Shown: positions 8,523 through 19,531, numbered from the stretch's first letter. The stretch is DNA of 64,000 nt from Streptomyces albipurpureus (GCF_023701525.1 NZ_JAMQAW010000010.1:345487-409486), one strand, 5' to 3'. Numbers and translations: made by a program. The notes: a model not told the origin generated them from the letters alone.

Positions 8523-9002
8523 ATGTCAGTTAAAACCACGTTCATGAGTCGTTATCGGATCGTCGCAAGACAGGCTCAGGCGCACCGCGCGGGCCCCGCT
8601 CGGGGAGCTGATCGTCCGGACGGATACCCCTAGATCGGGCGGGCGAATCGGTACATAACAGCGGCGGTCCTGAGGTGGTGCGCCAGCGGCCGACCCCTCA
8701 GGCCCCGGGCGATGCCCCTCTTCACGTCCCCCTCCCGCACACCTGGGGACCCACCCGTCCACCCGAACCGTTCTGGACCGCGTTGGACCGCGTTCGTCGG
8801 ACCCGCGCCCCGGCGATCGGATACCACCGGGGGCTGTCTCCACGGAAGGCGACGGGGCTCATGGGTGCGCGCGAGGGGGGTGGGTGGCGATGGGCCCTTT
8901 GGACCGGCGGATGGCCGAGCGGGGGCTTGGCACCGGCGGGTGGCTCCCCGGTGGCCCTTGGCGACGGCAGAGGGCCGACCGGGTGGCCTGGCGCCCGAGG
9001 GG
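8523..9002. other. Intergenic region between lipoprotein and amidohydrolase genes
   Basis: No gene is supported here. The left end should hold the promoter of the lipoprotein gene. A hairpin at 8948-8982 (CCGGT and GGCCCT arms with one bulge) probably terminates the amidohydrolase transcript. The rest shows only low-complexity GC-rich sequence. Confidence 0.5.
8948..8982 (-). terminator. Terminator of the amidohydrolase gene
   Basis: An 11-bp interrupted stem with a 12-base loop lies 21 bases past the amidohydrolase stop codon on the minus strand. Confidence 0.5.
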
Positions 9003-10232
9003 TCAGCCCGTGGCCGCCTCGGCGTCGAGCAGTGCCGCCGCGGTGAAGAGCTCGACCCCGACCTGGATCGCGTCCTCGTCGGCGTCGAAGTCACCTCGGT
9101 GCAGATCGCGCTTGACCGTGTCACCCGGCGTACGCACCCCCAGCCTGGCCATCGCACCGGGCACATGCTCCAGGTACCAGGAGAAGTCCTCGCCGCCGAG
9201 GCTCTGCTCGGTGTCCTCAATGGCATGGGCACCGCGGCGGGCCGTCTGTGCCGCGTGCAGCAGTTCGGTGACGTCCGGGTCGTTCACCACCGGCGGCACC
9301 CCGCGGATGTAGTTGATCTGCGACTTCGCCCGATGCAGGGTCGCGACCTCGTCGATCGCGGCGTGCACCAGATCCGGAGCGGCCCGCCACCCCGGGAGGT
9401 CCAGGCAGCGCACGGTGCCGGAGAGCTCGGCATGCTGGGGAATGACATTGCACGCGTGCCCCGCCTCGATGCGGCCCCAGGTGACGGCGAGCCCGGAACG
9501 GGCGTCCACCCGGCGAGCGAGCACCGCGGGGACCTCCGTGGCCACCTTCGCCGCCGCTGTCACCAGGTCCGTGGTCAGATGCGGCCTCGCCGTATGCCCA
9601 CCGGGGCCGTCGAGGGTGACTTCGAGCCGGTCACAGGCCGAGGTGATGGGTCCGGGGCGCAGGCCGATGACTCCCGCGTCCACCTTGGGGTCGCAGTGGA
9701 CCCCGATGATCTTGCCGACGCCTTCCAGCACTCCCGACTCGATGGCGTCGGCCGCGCCGCCCGGGAGTACCTCCTCGGCCGGCTGGAAGACAAGCCGCAC
9801 GGGTCGGGGAAGCAGTCCCCGGCGATCCAGTTCGGCCAGCACGAGACCGGCTCCGAGTACCGCAGCGGTGTGGATGTCATGTCCACAGGCATGGGCCCGA
9901 TGGGGAACGGTGGAGCGGTAGGGAACTCCCACCTTGGTGTCCGGGATGGGAAGCGCGTCGATGTCCGCACGGAGCGCCAGCAGGGGCGTTACGCCGTCCC
10001 AGGAGCCGATGTCACACATGAGTCCGGTACCGATGGACAGTACGCGCGGCTCCAGCCCGGCCTGCTCAAGGCGGGCCTTGAGGGCCGCGGTCGTACGGAA
10101 CTCCTGGTTGCCCAGCTCGGGGTGCATATGCAGATCCCGGCGGAAGGCGATGAGCTCGGCACGTAGTTCGCTGGACAGGGTGCCGGGCAGTTCGACGCTC
10201 CCTGGCAGGTCGGCTTCGGACTCGCGGGACAT
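9003..10232 (-). CDS. M20-family amidohydrolase
   Basis: This 409-residue protein belongs to the M20D amidohydrolases, which remove acyl groups from N-acyl amino acids or similar amides. The metal and catalytic motifs are visible: RRDLHMHPEL, ALRADIDALP, HACGHDIHTA, PAEE and a C-terminal GGEDFSWYL. No signal peptide is seen, so it is cytoplasmic. The ATG at 10232 was chosen because AGGTGA lies 9 bases upstream and homology begins shortly after; the frame extends 17 codons further. The true substrate is not evident, and the neighbours do not suggest one. Confidence 0.9.
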   Translation of the reverse strand: MSRESEADLPGSVELPGTLSSELRAELIAFRRDLHMHPELGNQEFRTTAALKARLEQAGLEPRVLSIGTGLMCDIGSWDGVTPLLALRADIDALPIPDTKVGVPYRSTVPHRAHACGHDIHTAAVLGAGLVLAELDRRGLLPRPVRLVFQPAEEVLPGGAADAIESGVLEGVGKIIGVHCDPKVDAGVIGLRPGPITSACDRLEVTLDGPGGHTARPHLTTDLVTAAAKVATEVPAVLARRVDARSGLAVTWGRIEAGHACNVIPQHAELSGTVRCLDLPGWRAAPDLVHAAIDEVATLHRAKSQINYIRGVPPVVNDPDVTELLHAAQTARRGAHAIEDTEQSLGGEDFSWYLEHVPGAMARLGVRTPGDTVKRDLHRGDFDADEDAIQVGVELFTAAALLDAEAATG

Positions 10233-10746
10233 CAGTTGGTTCACCTGTTGAAGGGTAATCCCAGGCAGGGGCCAACTGGCCACTGATCAACGAAAGTTCA
10301 ATCCGATAGACGAAGAGAACATGGCCCCTAGGGGCATGATTGCCCGGGTCTGCGGGTATGGTCACGCCTCGTTTTTGACGGTACCGCAGCCCGGCGCACT
10401 TGGCCTTCGCTGGGAGCCGGGTGGGCGAGCGAGCGGGGGGCGAGCACCGCGAGGCTCCCGCACATCGGTTCGATCACACCGCATGACCTCCGCCTCCGCA
10501 CCCCGTTCTGGTGCAACCAAGACCAAACGTTTGCAACCAGGATCAATCATTACAGACGGCAACACGGGACGGAGGATGTACCGCCCTGACGTCGGGCGCA
10601 TGGGGAGCGACACCGTTATCAGGACCGTGAGCCCCCGCCAAAGGGTCGAAGGTCCCTGTGCGCTGACGTATCCGAGGTTCCAGTCTTGTGATCAGATCGT
10701 GTGATCAAAGGCGAATGATCGATATGTCCGGAGAGGTTGGCGAGCC
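10233..10746. promoter_or_regulatory. Divergent promoter region, amidohydrolase / CBS-BON gene
   Basis: No gene is seen in these 514 bases. They contain a perfect 12-bp palindrome GCCCCTAGGGGC at 10324-10335. AGGGTCGAAGGTCCCT at 10642-10657 is an imperfect inverted repeat that resembles dormancy-regulator boxes on the opposite strand. TGTGATCA occurs as a direct repeat at 10687-10694 and 10700-10707, shortly before the CBS-BON start. Which is functional is unknown. Confidence 0.4.
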
Positions 10747-11616
10747 ATGAGAAACCGCAGGGTCACTGACCTGATGACGCCCACCGCTGTGAGCGTCCAG
10801 CGGGGAACCGGGTTCAAGGAGATCGCGCGCCTACTCGATGAGTACGGCATCACGGCCGTACCGGTGGTCGATGAGGACGAACGGCCGGTCGGCGTGGTGT
10901 CGGAGGCTGATCTGCTGCGCAGACAGACCTCGCAGACGATCGGGAACACGGCCGAGACACTGATGACCAGCCCCGCAGTCGTGGCACAACCGCACTGGAG
11001 CGCGATCCGGGCCGCCCGGGTGATGGAGCAGTACCGGATCAAACGGCTGCCCGTCGTGGACGGGGACGGCAGGCTGACCGGGGTGATCAGCCGCAGTGAC
11101 CTCCTTCAGCTCTTCCTCCGCAGGGACCGGTCGATCCAGGAGGAGATCCTGGAGGACGTCCTCACCCAGACCCTGGGGCTGTCACCGTCCGCCATGACGG
11201 TGGATGTCACGGACGGCGTCGTCACCCTCAGCGGCACGGTGGAGCGCAGCAGCCTGATCCCGGTGACGGTGCGGCTGTGCGAGAGCGTGGACGGGGTGGT
11301 GGATGTGGTCGACCGGTTGCGCTACGAGGCCGATGACACCGGGGCGGCGGGGGCCGGGACCGGAACAGCAGAGACCGGAACGGCGGCGGGGGCCGCGCGG
11401 CCCGGGGAACCCGGGGTGCTTGAGGGGAGTACGGAAGCCTCTCCCGGGTCCATCGCGGCGGAGGTCTCCTCCGCCCTTGACTCGCCCAGGCCACCGGACG
11501 CCTCGCGCCGGGGTGGGGAGCCGGGGAACCTCGGGGTGGCGGCCCATGGGCTCCGTCCCGAACAGAGTCCTCAGCCCGAGGACGCCCAGGTGGCGGGTAG
11601 GAGGTCGGAGCGTTGA
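10747..11616 (+). CDS. CBS-pair and BON domain protein
   Basis: The 289-residue protein has two CBS domains in residues 1-125 (VTDLMTPTAVSV and VMEQYRIKRLPVVDGDGRL are typical), then a BON domain at about 140-200 (ETDS-like region GVVTLSGTVE), and ends in a low-complexity Gly/Ala/Pro tail of about 80 residues. CBS pairs bind adenine nucleotides and so can sense energy state; BON domains bind membranes or other proteins. The start ATG has GGAGAGG upstream. It is translationally coupled to the universal stress gene that follows, which points to a role in energy-limited or hypoxic survival, as for similar actinobacterial proteins. Confidence 0.88.
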   Translation: MRNRRVTDLMTPTAVSVQRGTGFKEIARLLDEYGITAVPVVDEDERPVGVVSEADLLRRQTSQTIGNTAETLMTSPAVVAQPHWSAIRAARVMEQYRIKRLPVVDGDGRLTGVISRSDLLQLFLRRDRSIQEEILEDVLTQTLGLSPSAMTVDVTDGVVTLSGTVERSSLIPVTVRLCESVDGVVDVVDRLRYEADDTGAAGAGTGTAETGTAAGAARPGEPGVLEGSTEASPGSIAAEVSSALDSPRPPDASRRGGEPGNLGVAAHGLRPEQSPQPEDAQVAGRRSER

Positions 11617-12536
11617 CCCATCATGTGACCGCTGGTGTGGATGGCAGCCCGGAGGGTCTCGCGGCCGCCGAGTGGGCCGTCGAGGAGGCTCGGCTGCGCG
11701 GGGTGCCGCTCCGACTGGTGCATGTGGCGGAGAAGCCCCTCACCCTCGTGGTGGCCGCTCTCGCGATCAACGCCGACCAACCCGCTGGAGCTGCCGGCGC
11801 CGACGCGGCCGGTGACGCCGTCCTGCGGGAGACCGCCCGGACGCTTCGCGAGCGGCATCCGGACATCGAGATCACCACCCGCAGACGCTCGGGTCGAGCG
11901 CCCGCCGCGCTGGCGTCGGAAGCCGACGAGGCCGGGATGCTGGTGCTCGGTTCGCGCGGGCTCGGTGGAGTGGCGGGCTTCCTCATCGGTTCGGTCGGCA
12001 CCGCCACGATCGGGGCGACCGCCCGTCCCGTGGTGCTGGTGCGGCCCGCACCGGCGGGTGAGCCGGGCCCCGCACCGGTGGGCCGGAGCCCGGACGGCGG
12101 GCGGGACCAGGCCGCCCAAGGCGATGTGGTCGTCGCGGTCGACATCCACGATCCCGCCGACGAAACCCTGGTCTTCGCCTTTGATGAGGCGGCACGACGA
12201 GGTTGCGCCGTCCGTGCCGTGCACGGCTGGCGGCTTCCCCGTCTCCTGGGACTGGCCATCGACGGGGACAGCCGGCTCGACCTGGAGCGGGAGATCACCC
12301 GCACCCTGCGCGATCTGCTGCTCCCGTGGCGGCAGCGGTATCCGTCGGTGAAGGTGGTCGAGGAGGCGCGTACGGGCTCCCCCGCACATGCCGTGCTCGC
12401 GGCCTCGGCGCAAGCCGCGCTGGTGGTCGTGGGTCGGCGGGTGCGGCGGTCTCCGGTGGGCGGCCACATCGGTTCGGTCGCCCATGCGGTGCTGCACCAC
12501 TCCATCGCCCCGGTGGCGATCGTCGCCCACAACTGA
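11613..12536 (+). CDS. Tandem universal stress protein
   Basis: The 307-residue protein has two Usp domains. Domain one ends in the nucleotide-binding GSRGLGG-x-GSV type motif near residues 112-130; domain two ends in GRRVRRSPVGGHIGSVAHAV, with the G-2x-G-9x-G(S) pattern of ATP-binding Usps. The start is a TTG at 11613 that overlaps the preceding stop codon (TTGA), with AGGAGG nine bases upstream. Together with the CBS-BON gene and the downstream nitroreductase it resembles dormancy or hypoxia gene sets of actinobacteria; that function is inferred from context. Confidence 0.9.
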   Translation: MTHHVTAGVDGSPEGLAAAEWAVEEARLRGVPLRLVHVAEKPLTLVVAALAINADQPAGAAGADAAGDAVLRETARTLRERHPDIEITTRRRSGRAPAALASEADEAGMLVLGSRGLGGVAGFLIGSVGTATIGATARPVVLVRPAPAGEPGPAPVGRSPDGGRDQAAQGDVVVAVDIHDPADETLVFAFDEAARRGCAVRAVHGWRLPRLLGLAIDGDSRLDLEREITRTLRDLLLPWRQRYPSVKVVEEARTGSPAHAVLAASAQAALVVVGRRVRRSPVGGHIGSVAHAVLHHSIAPVAIVAHN

Positions 12537-12688
12537 AACGTTTCTTCAAGGTCGCCACCACCAGCCGCCGCCACGAGCCGCCAACACCAGCCGCCAACAC
12601 CAGTCGGCACCACCAGCCACCACCGCCGTTCGGCGCTTCGCCCAAAACTCAAAAGCGCCAGCCGAAACGTTCCTTCATTTTCGCGACC
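12535..12688 (+). repeat. Imperfect 25-bp direct repeat pair around a spacer
   Basis: GAAACGTTTCTTCA at 12535 and GAAACGTTCCTTCA at 12664 begin two 25-bp copies that also share TCGC-ACC endings. The first overlaps the end of the stress gene; the second lies about 60 bases before the nitroreductase ribosome-binding site. Between them is a CACCAG/CCGCC-rich stretch. Each copy contains the near-palindrome GAAACGTTTC. Confidence 0.6.
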
Positions 12689-12744
12689 ACGGCCCACCCA
12701 CTCCGCCCTCGCCATCTGCTGAACCGCTCCCCCGAGGAGGACCC

Positions 12745-13743
12745 GTGCCTTCACGACCACTCGATCCCGCCGCCGTGACGGCCATCGTCCAGGACGCGGC
12801 AGCAGCCCCCTCCCTCCACAACGCCCAACCGTGGAAGTTCCGGCTGCTGCGGGAGAACGGGGTGCTCCAGTTGCGCGCTGATCCGACCAGGGCGATGCCT
12901 GCCGAGGACCCCGCGAACCGGGCCCTGCACCTGGGGTGCGGAGCGGCGCTCTTCAATCTGCGGGTCGCCGCCGCGCGGCAGGGCTGTGAGCCGGTCACCG
13001 CGCTGCTGCCGGACGGCTCGGACCCCGCGCTACTCGCCGAGGTCCGGCTCGATCTCCCGGTACGCCCCGACGACGACCTCGCGGCGCTCCACCCGGCGGT
13101 CAGCCTCCGCCACACCAGCAGGTTCCCCTTCACCGACGAGCCGATTCCCGTCGAGGTGCTCGATGGACTGTGCGCGGCGGCGCTACTGGAGGGCTGCCGG
13201 CTGGCCTTCCCCGATGACTGGCATGTGCAGACGGTGTTGGACCTGGTGCATGACGCCGAGGACCGGGCCGTGCACGACCCCGAGGCACGGGCCGAGTTGG
13301 CCCGCTGGACCAGGACGGAAGCACCGGATGGAGCAGCCGGGAACAGGCCGGGGGACGGCATCCCGGCGGACGCCTTCGGCCCTCGGCCGCGGGGCACCAC
13401 CGGCCCGATGCGGGACTTCGCCCAGGGGGCACCGGTCCCGGGCCGGGAGTCGGCGTCCTTCGAGCGATATCCACGGCTCGGACTGCTTGGCACCGCCGAG
13501 GACCGGCCGGTGGACTGGCTGCGGGCCGGTCAGGCGATGGAGCGCGTACTGCTTCAGGCCACGCTGGACGGGCTGGCCGCCTCGCTGACCTCACAGGCGC
13601 TGGAGTGGCCGGAGCTGCGCTGGGCGGTGCGGGACCCCGGGTCGGCAACGGGTCAGGTTCAGATGGTTCTGCGGCTGGGATACGGCCCCGAGGGGACACC
13701 GACCCCCCGCAGGCCGGTGGACGACATCCTGGAGATCCGCTAG
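12745..13743 (+). CDS. Acg-type nitroreductase family protein
   Basis: This 332-residue protein belongs to the FMN-binding Acg family, actinobacterial nitroreductase-like proteins of dormancy regulons. The opening segment AAAAPSLHNAQPWKF is the flavin-binding signature and SLRHTSRFPF holds the second Arg motif. The C-terminal half has the usual hydrophobic helix LLQATLDGLAASLTSQALE. The GTG at 12745 follows GAGGAGG, so the longer open frame upstream is rejected. Acg proteins are thought to sequester flavin rather than act as active nitroreductases. Clustering with Usp and CBS-BON genes supports a stress role. Confidence 0.9.
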   Translation: MPSRPLDPAAVTAIVQDAAAAPSLHNAQPWKFRLLRENGVLQLRADPTRAMPAEDPANRALHLGCGAALFNLRVAAARQGCEPVTALLPDGSDPALLAEVRLDLPVRPDDDLAALHPAVSLRHTSRFPFTDEPIPVEVLDGLCAAALLEGCRLAFPDDWHVQTVLDLVHDAEDRAVHDPEARAELARWTRTEAPDGAAGNRPGDGIPADAFGPRPRGTTGPMRDFAQGAPVPGRESASFERYPRLGLLGTAEDRPVDWLRAGQAMERVLLQATLDGLAASLTSQALEWPELRWAVRDPGSATGQVQMVLRLGYGPEGTPTPRRPVDDILEIR

Positions 13744-13748
13744 ACGCC

Positions 13749-13772
13749 CTCCCACCGACGGAGCGGTGGGAG
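13749..13772 (+). terminator. Terminator after the nitroreductase gene
   Basis: A perfect 9-bp stem (CTCCCACCG) with a 6-base loop begins five bases after the stop codon. Confidence 0.7.
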
Positions 13773-14187
13773 CGGGTACGGGCAGGTGGACGGGAGGTGC
13801 GGACGGGCGGTAGCGGCCAGGGGAGGCCAGCGGCCGGCTCGCCCGTAGCGGCAGGGGCGGTAGCGGCCACGGGAAACCTTGGGCGCGCTCGCCCGTAGCG
13901 GCCGGGCCACGGGGGTGACCACGCGGCGGGTGACAAGGCAGCGCGGCCAGTGGCCGGAGTGGCTGAACCGCAGGACGGTCAGGACAGTCAGGACGGTCAG
14001 ACAGGGCCAGCGGACGGACGGGAAGGTCCGAGCGGGTGGCTCAACGCCAGGAACCGCGCCCAGTGGTGACGACCGGTGGCGGTGTCCCGACGTTCGGCCA
14101 TCGCGGGCTTTGGTGGGGGTTTGTGTTGGTGGGTTTGGGACACCCCCCGACCGGTCGCGTGGCTACCGTGCCCGGCCCCGTACCGCC
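13773..14187. other. Intergenic region with short repeats
   Basis: No gene is supported. The stretch holds several copies of GTAGCGGCC-like sequence around 13800-13910, a GGACGGTCA/GGACAGTCA repeat at about 13973-14003, and an inverted GGTGTCCC ... GGGACACC pair near 14082-14146. Confidence 0.4.
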
Positions 14188-14487
14188 CTATCCCGAGGCC
14201 GGTGACCATCCGGTGTCAGGAACCCCGGGCGCCACCGGCGGGCCCGCGCCCATGGCCTCCAGATCACGGTCGGCCGCCCGCATCAGCTGACCGGACAGGT
14301 CCCGCATCGCCCGTGCGGCAGCCAACTCATCCCCGATCTCGGGGATGTCGGCGTCCGTGGGACTGCGGCGGGCCGCGCCCCGCCCGGTCAGTCGCCCCGA
14401 ACCGGTGTCGAGCACCGCGCGGGCCTTGGTCGTGCCCTCGCCCTCGGACAGCGTGAGGTTGACCTTCCATTCCAAGGTCCGGGTCAT
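14188..14487 (-). CDS. DUF1876 family protein
   Basis: This 99-residue protein matches the DUF1876 family, small actinobacterial proteins with a dsRNA-binding-like alpha/beta fold and no known activity. The opening MTRTLEWKVNLTLSE, the central Arg/Gly segment and the helix DELAAARAMRDLSGQLM are typical. The ATG at 14487 follows GGAGGTGCGCC. In other actinobacteria such genes often lie near universal stress genes, as here, so a stress-linked role is a reasonable guess. Confidence 0.8.
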   Translation of the reverse strand: MTRTLEWKVNLTLSEGEGTTKARAVLDTGSGRLTGRGAARRSPTDADIPEIGDELAAARAMRDLSGQLMRAADRDLEAMGAGPPVAPGVPDTGWSPASG

Positions 14488-14567
14488 GGCGCACCTCCTT
14501 GGCCGCGCCCGGCCGTGGTCAGCCGCCATGACGCGGTCCTGCTCTCAGCATCGCATCCGCGAACGGC

Positions 14568-15227
14568 TCAGGCGCTGCTGAGCGTGAGCTTCACGGCGAA
14601 CCCCAGGAACAGGGCGCCTGCCGCGGAGGTCGCTCCCGCCGAGAGTCGCCGGCGGCGCCGGAAGGCCGCCGCCAGATGGGTGCCGGTGAAGATGAGCAGC
14701 GTCAGGTAGAGGAAGGAGGCCAGCTGGGCGAAGGCTCCGAGGACGACGAAGGACAGCGCGGGATACGCATAGGCGGGATCGACGAACTGTACGAAGAAGG
14801 CGATGAAGAAGAGGATCGCCTTGGGGTTGAGCAGGCTGATCACCAAGGCCCGCCGGAACGGTCGCTCCGCGCTTCCGCTGCTCTCCGCCGTCTCGGTCAT
14901 GGCCGACTCGGGTAGCTCGCGCCGGGCACGCCACATGGACCACGCGGCCCGCAACAGCCCGATCGCCAGCCAGGTCAGATATCCCGCACCGGCGAACTTC
15001 ACTATCCCGAAGAGGATCGCGTTGGCCTGGAGCAGGGATGCGACGCCTGCGGCCGACAGGACCATCAGTACGGCGTCACCGCACCACACCCCGGCGGCGG
15101 CCGTGTATCCGGTACGCACTCCGCGCCGGGCGGCGACCGAGAGCACATACAGCGAGTTGGGGCCTGGCAGGAGGACAATCAGGATGAGACCTGCCAGATA
15201 GGTCGGAAGATCGGTAACTCCCAGCAT
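14568..15227 (-). CDS. LysE-family amino acid exporter
   Basis: This 219-residue inner membrane protein has about six hydrophobic segments and the family signature LLPGPNSLYVLSVAARRG near the N-terminus. The second conserved block, NPKAILFFIAFFVQFV, is present after a hydrophilic loop. The family exports amino acids and related small molecules; leucine-type substrates are common but not provable here. The start ATG at 15227 fits homology, although no good ribosome-binding site precedes it; an upstream GTG at 15287 is the alternative. Confidence 0.87.
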   Translation of the reverse strand: MLGVTDLPTYLAGLILIVLLPGPNSLYVLSVAARRGVRTGYTAAAGVWCGDAVLMVLSAAGVASLLQANAILFGIVKFAGAGYLTWLAIGLLRAAWSMWRARRELPESAMTETAESSGSAERPFRRALVISLLNPKAILFFIAFFVQFVDPAYAYPALSFVVLGAFAQLASFLYLTLLIFTGTHLAAAFRRRRRLSAGATSAAGALFLGFAVKLTLSSA

Positions 15228-15480
15228 GTTGGGGAGTTTCGCACAGGGACACGACAACGCGTCAGTGTGTTCCCCGTCACGGATCACGCCATGGACGCCG
15301 TCGTGTCGTGTACGCCGTCACGGGTGCCGTCAGGGACAGCACCGGTACGGACGCACCGGCGCCGATCCCTGAACCGGGCACAGCGGCTGACATGGGAGGC
15401 AGCCGTGAGAGGCGGGTGGAGAGAGGTAGGCGCGCAGGGCGGACATCCAGCGGGCAGACCTGAGGCATGCCCACGGACCG

Positions 15481-17061
<1,581 letters not shown>

Positions 17062-17222
17062 GGCTGTGCCTCTCCGGGATGCGGCTCGTCATCACAGCCC
17101 TTCCCGTATTGCGGAGGATTGTGCAACCGAACCGGACGGGAATTCATCTCTTGGGACAGAGACCCATTCAGCGGACTCTTCAGATTTCAACCTATTTTCT
17201 GGTTCATAAGAGGACACAGAGG

Positions 17223-18179
17223 ATGAAAATTGTGCAGAAGACCGCTGTATGGGGGCCACGAACCAGACCGGTCATCCATCGGGCGCTCGCCGCGGTAGCC
17301 GTCCTCGCGGTGACCGCGGGCTGTTCGGGGCCGACCGTCGACGGACCGACGGTACGGACGGACGGCAAGCCGGGTAGATCATCCGCGGCGAGCGGTGCGG
17401 GGCCCTCGCCGTCCTCGGCTGGGATGACTCCGGGGTCGGGACCTTCGCAGCCGGCGCCTTCGGAGTCCGCCTCGTCCGAACCCGCCTCTTCGGAATCTTC
17501 CGGCGCACCGCCGGAGGCCGACGCGGAGTCAAGCCCTCCACCCGCCGCGGTACTGATGTCCCGGGGAGCGCACGGCAAGCAGGTACGGGAGTTGCAGGCG
17601 CGTCTGGCCCAGATCGGCTGGTTCGACGACACCCCGAGCGGTGTCTACGGAAAGCTCACAGTCGCCGCCGTCAAGGGTTTCCAGGGCAAGCGCGGACTGC
17701 CCACGACCGGGGACACGGACACGGTCACCTGGCGGAGACTGCTGTCGATGACCACGGAGCCCACCGGTGCCGAGTTGCGGGGCAAGGCGGTCAACAAGCC
17801 GGTCGCCAAGCTCGATCCGCGCTGTCTCGACGGTCGGGTGATGTGTGTCAGCAAGACCACCCGCACGCTGTCCTGGGTGGTCGACGGCAGGGTGCGCTCC
17901 ACGATGGACGTGCGTTTCGGCTCGCAGTACACCCCCACCCGCGAGGGTTCCTTCAGCGTCTTCCTGAAGTCCAGGGACCATGTCTCCACGCTCTACGACA
18001 CCCCGATGCCGTACGCCCTGTTCTTCAGCGGCGGCCAGGCGGTGCACTACTCAGCGGACTTCGCGGCCCAGGGCTACAACGGCGCTTCGCACGGCTGTGT
18101 CAATGTCCGGGACCGTGCGGCGGTCGCCGCGCTGTTCTCCGAGGTCCGCAAGGGGGACAAGGTCGTTATCCACTGGTGA
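17223..18179 (+). CDS. L,D-transpeptidase lipoprotein with peptidoglycan-binding domain
   Basis: This 318-residue protein should cross-link peptidoglycan stem peptides outside the membrane. It starts with a signal ending in the lipobox VTAGC, then a long Ser/Pro/Glu linker, then a PG_binding_1 domain (about residues 110-170, GKQVRELQARL ... GVYGKLTVAAVKGFQ). The YkuD catalytic domain ends in the active-site motif SHGCVNVRD. The ATG at 17223 is supported by GAGGA nine bases upstream and by the signal peptide; a longer open frame upstream lacks both. A strong terminator follows. Confidence 0.93.
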   Translation: MKIVQKTAVWGPRTRPVIHRALAAVAVLAVTAGCSGPTVDGPTVRTDGKPGRSSAASGAGPSPSSAGMTPGSGPSQPAPSESASSEPASSESSGAPPEADAESSPPPAAVLMSRGAHGKQVRELQARLAQIGWFDDTPSGVYGKLTVAAVKGFQGKRGLPTTGDTDTVTWRRLLSMTTEPTGAELRGKAVNKPVAKLDPRCLDGRVMCVSKTTRTLSWVVDGRVRSTMDVRFGSQYTPTREGSFSVFLKSRDHVSTLYDTPMPYALFFSGGQAVHYSADFAAQGYNGASHGCVNVRDRAAVAALFSEVRKGDKVVIHW

Positions 18180-18219
18180 GGGCTACGGCGGATGAACCGG
18201 CGGAGCGAAGGAGGAAGAG

Positions 18220-18256
18220 GCGCGGGCGGGACCGGGGGAACGTGTCCCGCCCGCGC
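18220..18256. terminator. Terminator after the L,D-transpeptidase gene
   Basis: A perfect 13-bp stem (GCGCGGGCGGGAC) with an 11-base loop lies between convergent genes. Confidence 0.8.
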
Positions 18257-18469
18257 CATGTGCGCCTAGCCGCAGGTACGGGGGGAACCCCGGCTTCTGG
18301 CGCCGCCGATGACCAGTCGGCTCACTCTGTACTGCGCCGTAGGCCCCAGAAACGTCACACCTGACCGGCCAGTAGATAAGAACCGCTGGTCAGAGGGGCG
18401 CGGTGGCATTTCCCCAAGGGCGGTCCAAGAGTCTTGCCGCCGGTTTCGCGGTGATGGCGACCCCGCGCA

Positions 18470-19531
18470 TCAGCGAGCGGCGGGGTTCTTCTTCGCGTTC
18501 TTGGTCTTCTTCGGCTTCTTGCCGTCCTTCTTGGTCTTGTCCTGGCCCTTGCCGGCCCCACCGCTGGCGGTGTTTCCCGGGGCCGGGCCGACCTGGCCGC
18601 CCTGCACTCCCTGGTAACCCTGGTTGCCCTGGTTGCCCTGGTTGCCCTGGTTGCCCTGGTTGCCCTGGTTGCCACCCTGCCCGGCGGTGCTGCCCTGCCC
18701 GGCGGTGCTGCCCTGGCCGGTGCCGCCGCCCTGGCCGTCCCCCAGCGCGGCACCGCTGAGGACGCCCGCGCAGAACTGGCCGACCGGGACGCCCTTGGCC
18801 GCCCTCTCCAGGCGCTTCAACTGCTGACGGTTGTGCTTTCCCGCCTGGAGGTCACGGCAGGCCGCCACGGTCTTGCGGTGCTTACCGCCCTTCCCCCGCG
18901 CCGCCTCCGTAGCCTTGGTCCCCTTGTCGGGGACGGCTTCCTCCGCGCCGACGACGGCACTCGGGCTCGACGGCATGGGTACCCCCCGCCCCGGAGGCGG
19001 TGGTGTGGACGGGCCGCCACTGGTCGAGGGAGGTCGGGAGGGCTGCTCCGTCTGGGCATCGGGCGACTTGCTGAGCAGGGGTTCGCCCGTGGGCACACCG
19101 GAAACCGAGGTCGCGGGCGCCGAGCCCGGATCGAACGGCGACGGCAGCAGGCCGGTTGTCGCCCCGACCGCAACCCCGCCGAACGCGCAACCGGCCAGCG
19201 CGGCGACCACACCGAAGCGGACCGGCCGCAGCAGACGGGTGACCAGCGAGGGCTTCGGGAGGGGGACCACTCGTACCATCCCGAAGTCGTGGTCCGTGCC
19301 CGCGGCCGCCTCCGATCTGGCCCTGCGGTAGGCAGCGGTGGCCACGGCCTCGCCCGCCATCTCGCCGTCGTCCGGGTGTGCGGGAACCTCCGGGCGGGCA
19401 GCGTGGCGCAGCGCAACGGTCAGTCGTGTGAGCTGGGTACGAGCGGGTTCGTCAAGAATTTCGACCGGCTCAGCGCGCAGCAAGCGCTCCGCTGTTTCCT
19501 TGTCAAGCCACTCGTACCGCTCATCGGCCAT
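18470..19531 (-). CDS. Putative membrane-bound regulator of the adjacent sigma factor
   Basis: The 353-residue protein has a cytoplasmic N-terminal part of about 120 residues and one membrane span (GVVAALAGCAFGGVAVGATTG). A Pro/Ser/Thr-rich external segment follows, then a region with two Cys (ACRDLQ and GQFCAG) and a C-terminal tail of NQG and TAGQGS repeats ending in Lys-rich sequence. It is translationally coupled (TGATG) to the upstream ECF sigma gene, the usual place for an anti-sigma factor, but no zinc-binding anti-sigma motif is seen. Acting on the sigma factor is therefore inference from position and topology. Confidence 0.7.
   Translation of the reverse strand: MADERYEWLDKETAERLLRAEPVEILDEPARTQLTRLTVALRHAARPEVPAHPDDGEMAGEAVATAAYRRARSEAAAGTDHDFGMVRVVPLPKPSLVTRLLRPVRFGVVAALAGCAFGGVAVGATTGLLPSPFDPGSAPATSVSGVPTGEPLLSKSPDAQTEQPSRPPSTSGGPSTPPPPGRGVPMPSSPSAVVGAEEAVPDKGTKATEAARGKGGKHRKTVAACRDLQAGKHNRQQLKRLERAAKGVPVGQFCAGVLSGAALGDGQGGGTGQGSTAGQGSTAGQGGNQGNQGNQGNQGNQGNQGYQGVQGGQVGPAPGNTASGGAGKGQDKTKKDGKKPKKTKNAKKNPAAR
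18612..18671 (+). repeat. 9-bp tandem repeats (CCCTGGTTG) inside the coding region
   Basis: About six copies of a 9-bp unit encode the NQG tripeptide repeats of the minus-strand membrane protein. Further 15-bp degenerate units (TAGQGS) lie just to the right. Such arrays change copy number easily. Confidence 0.85.
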
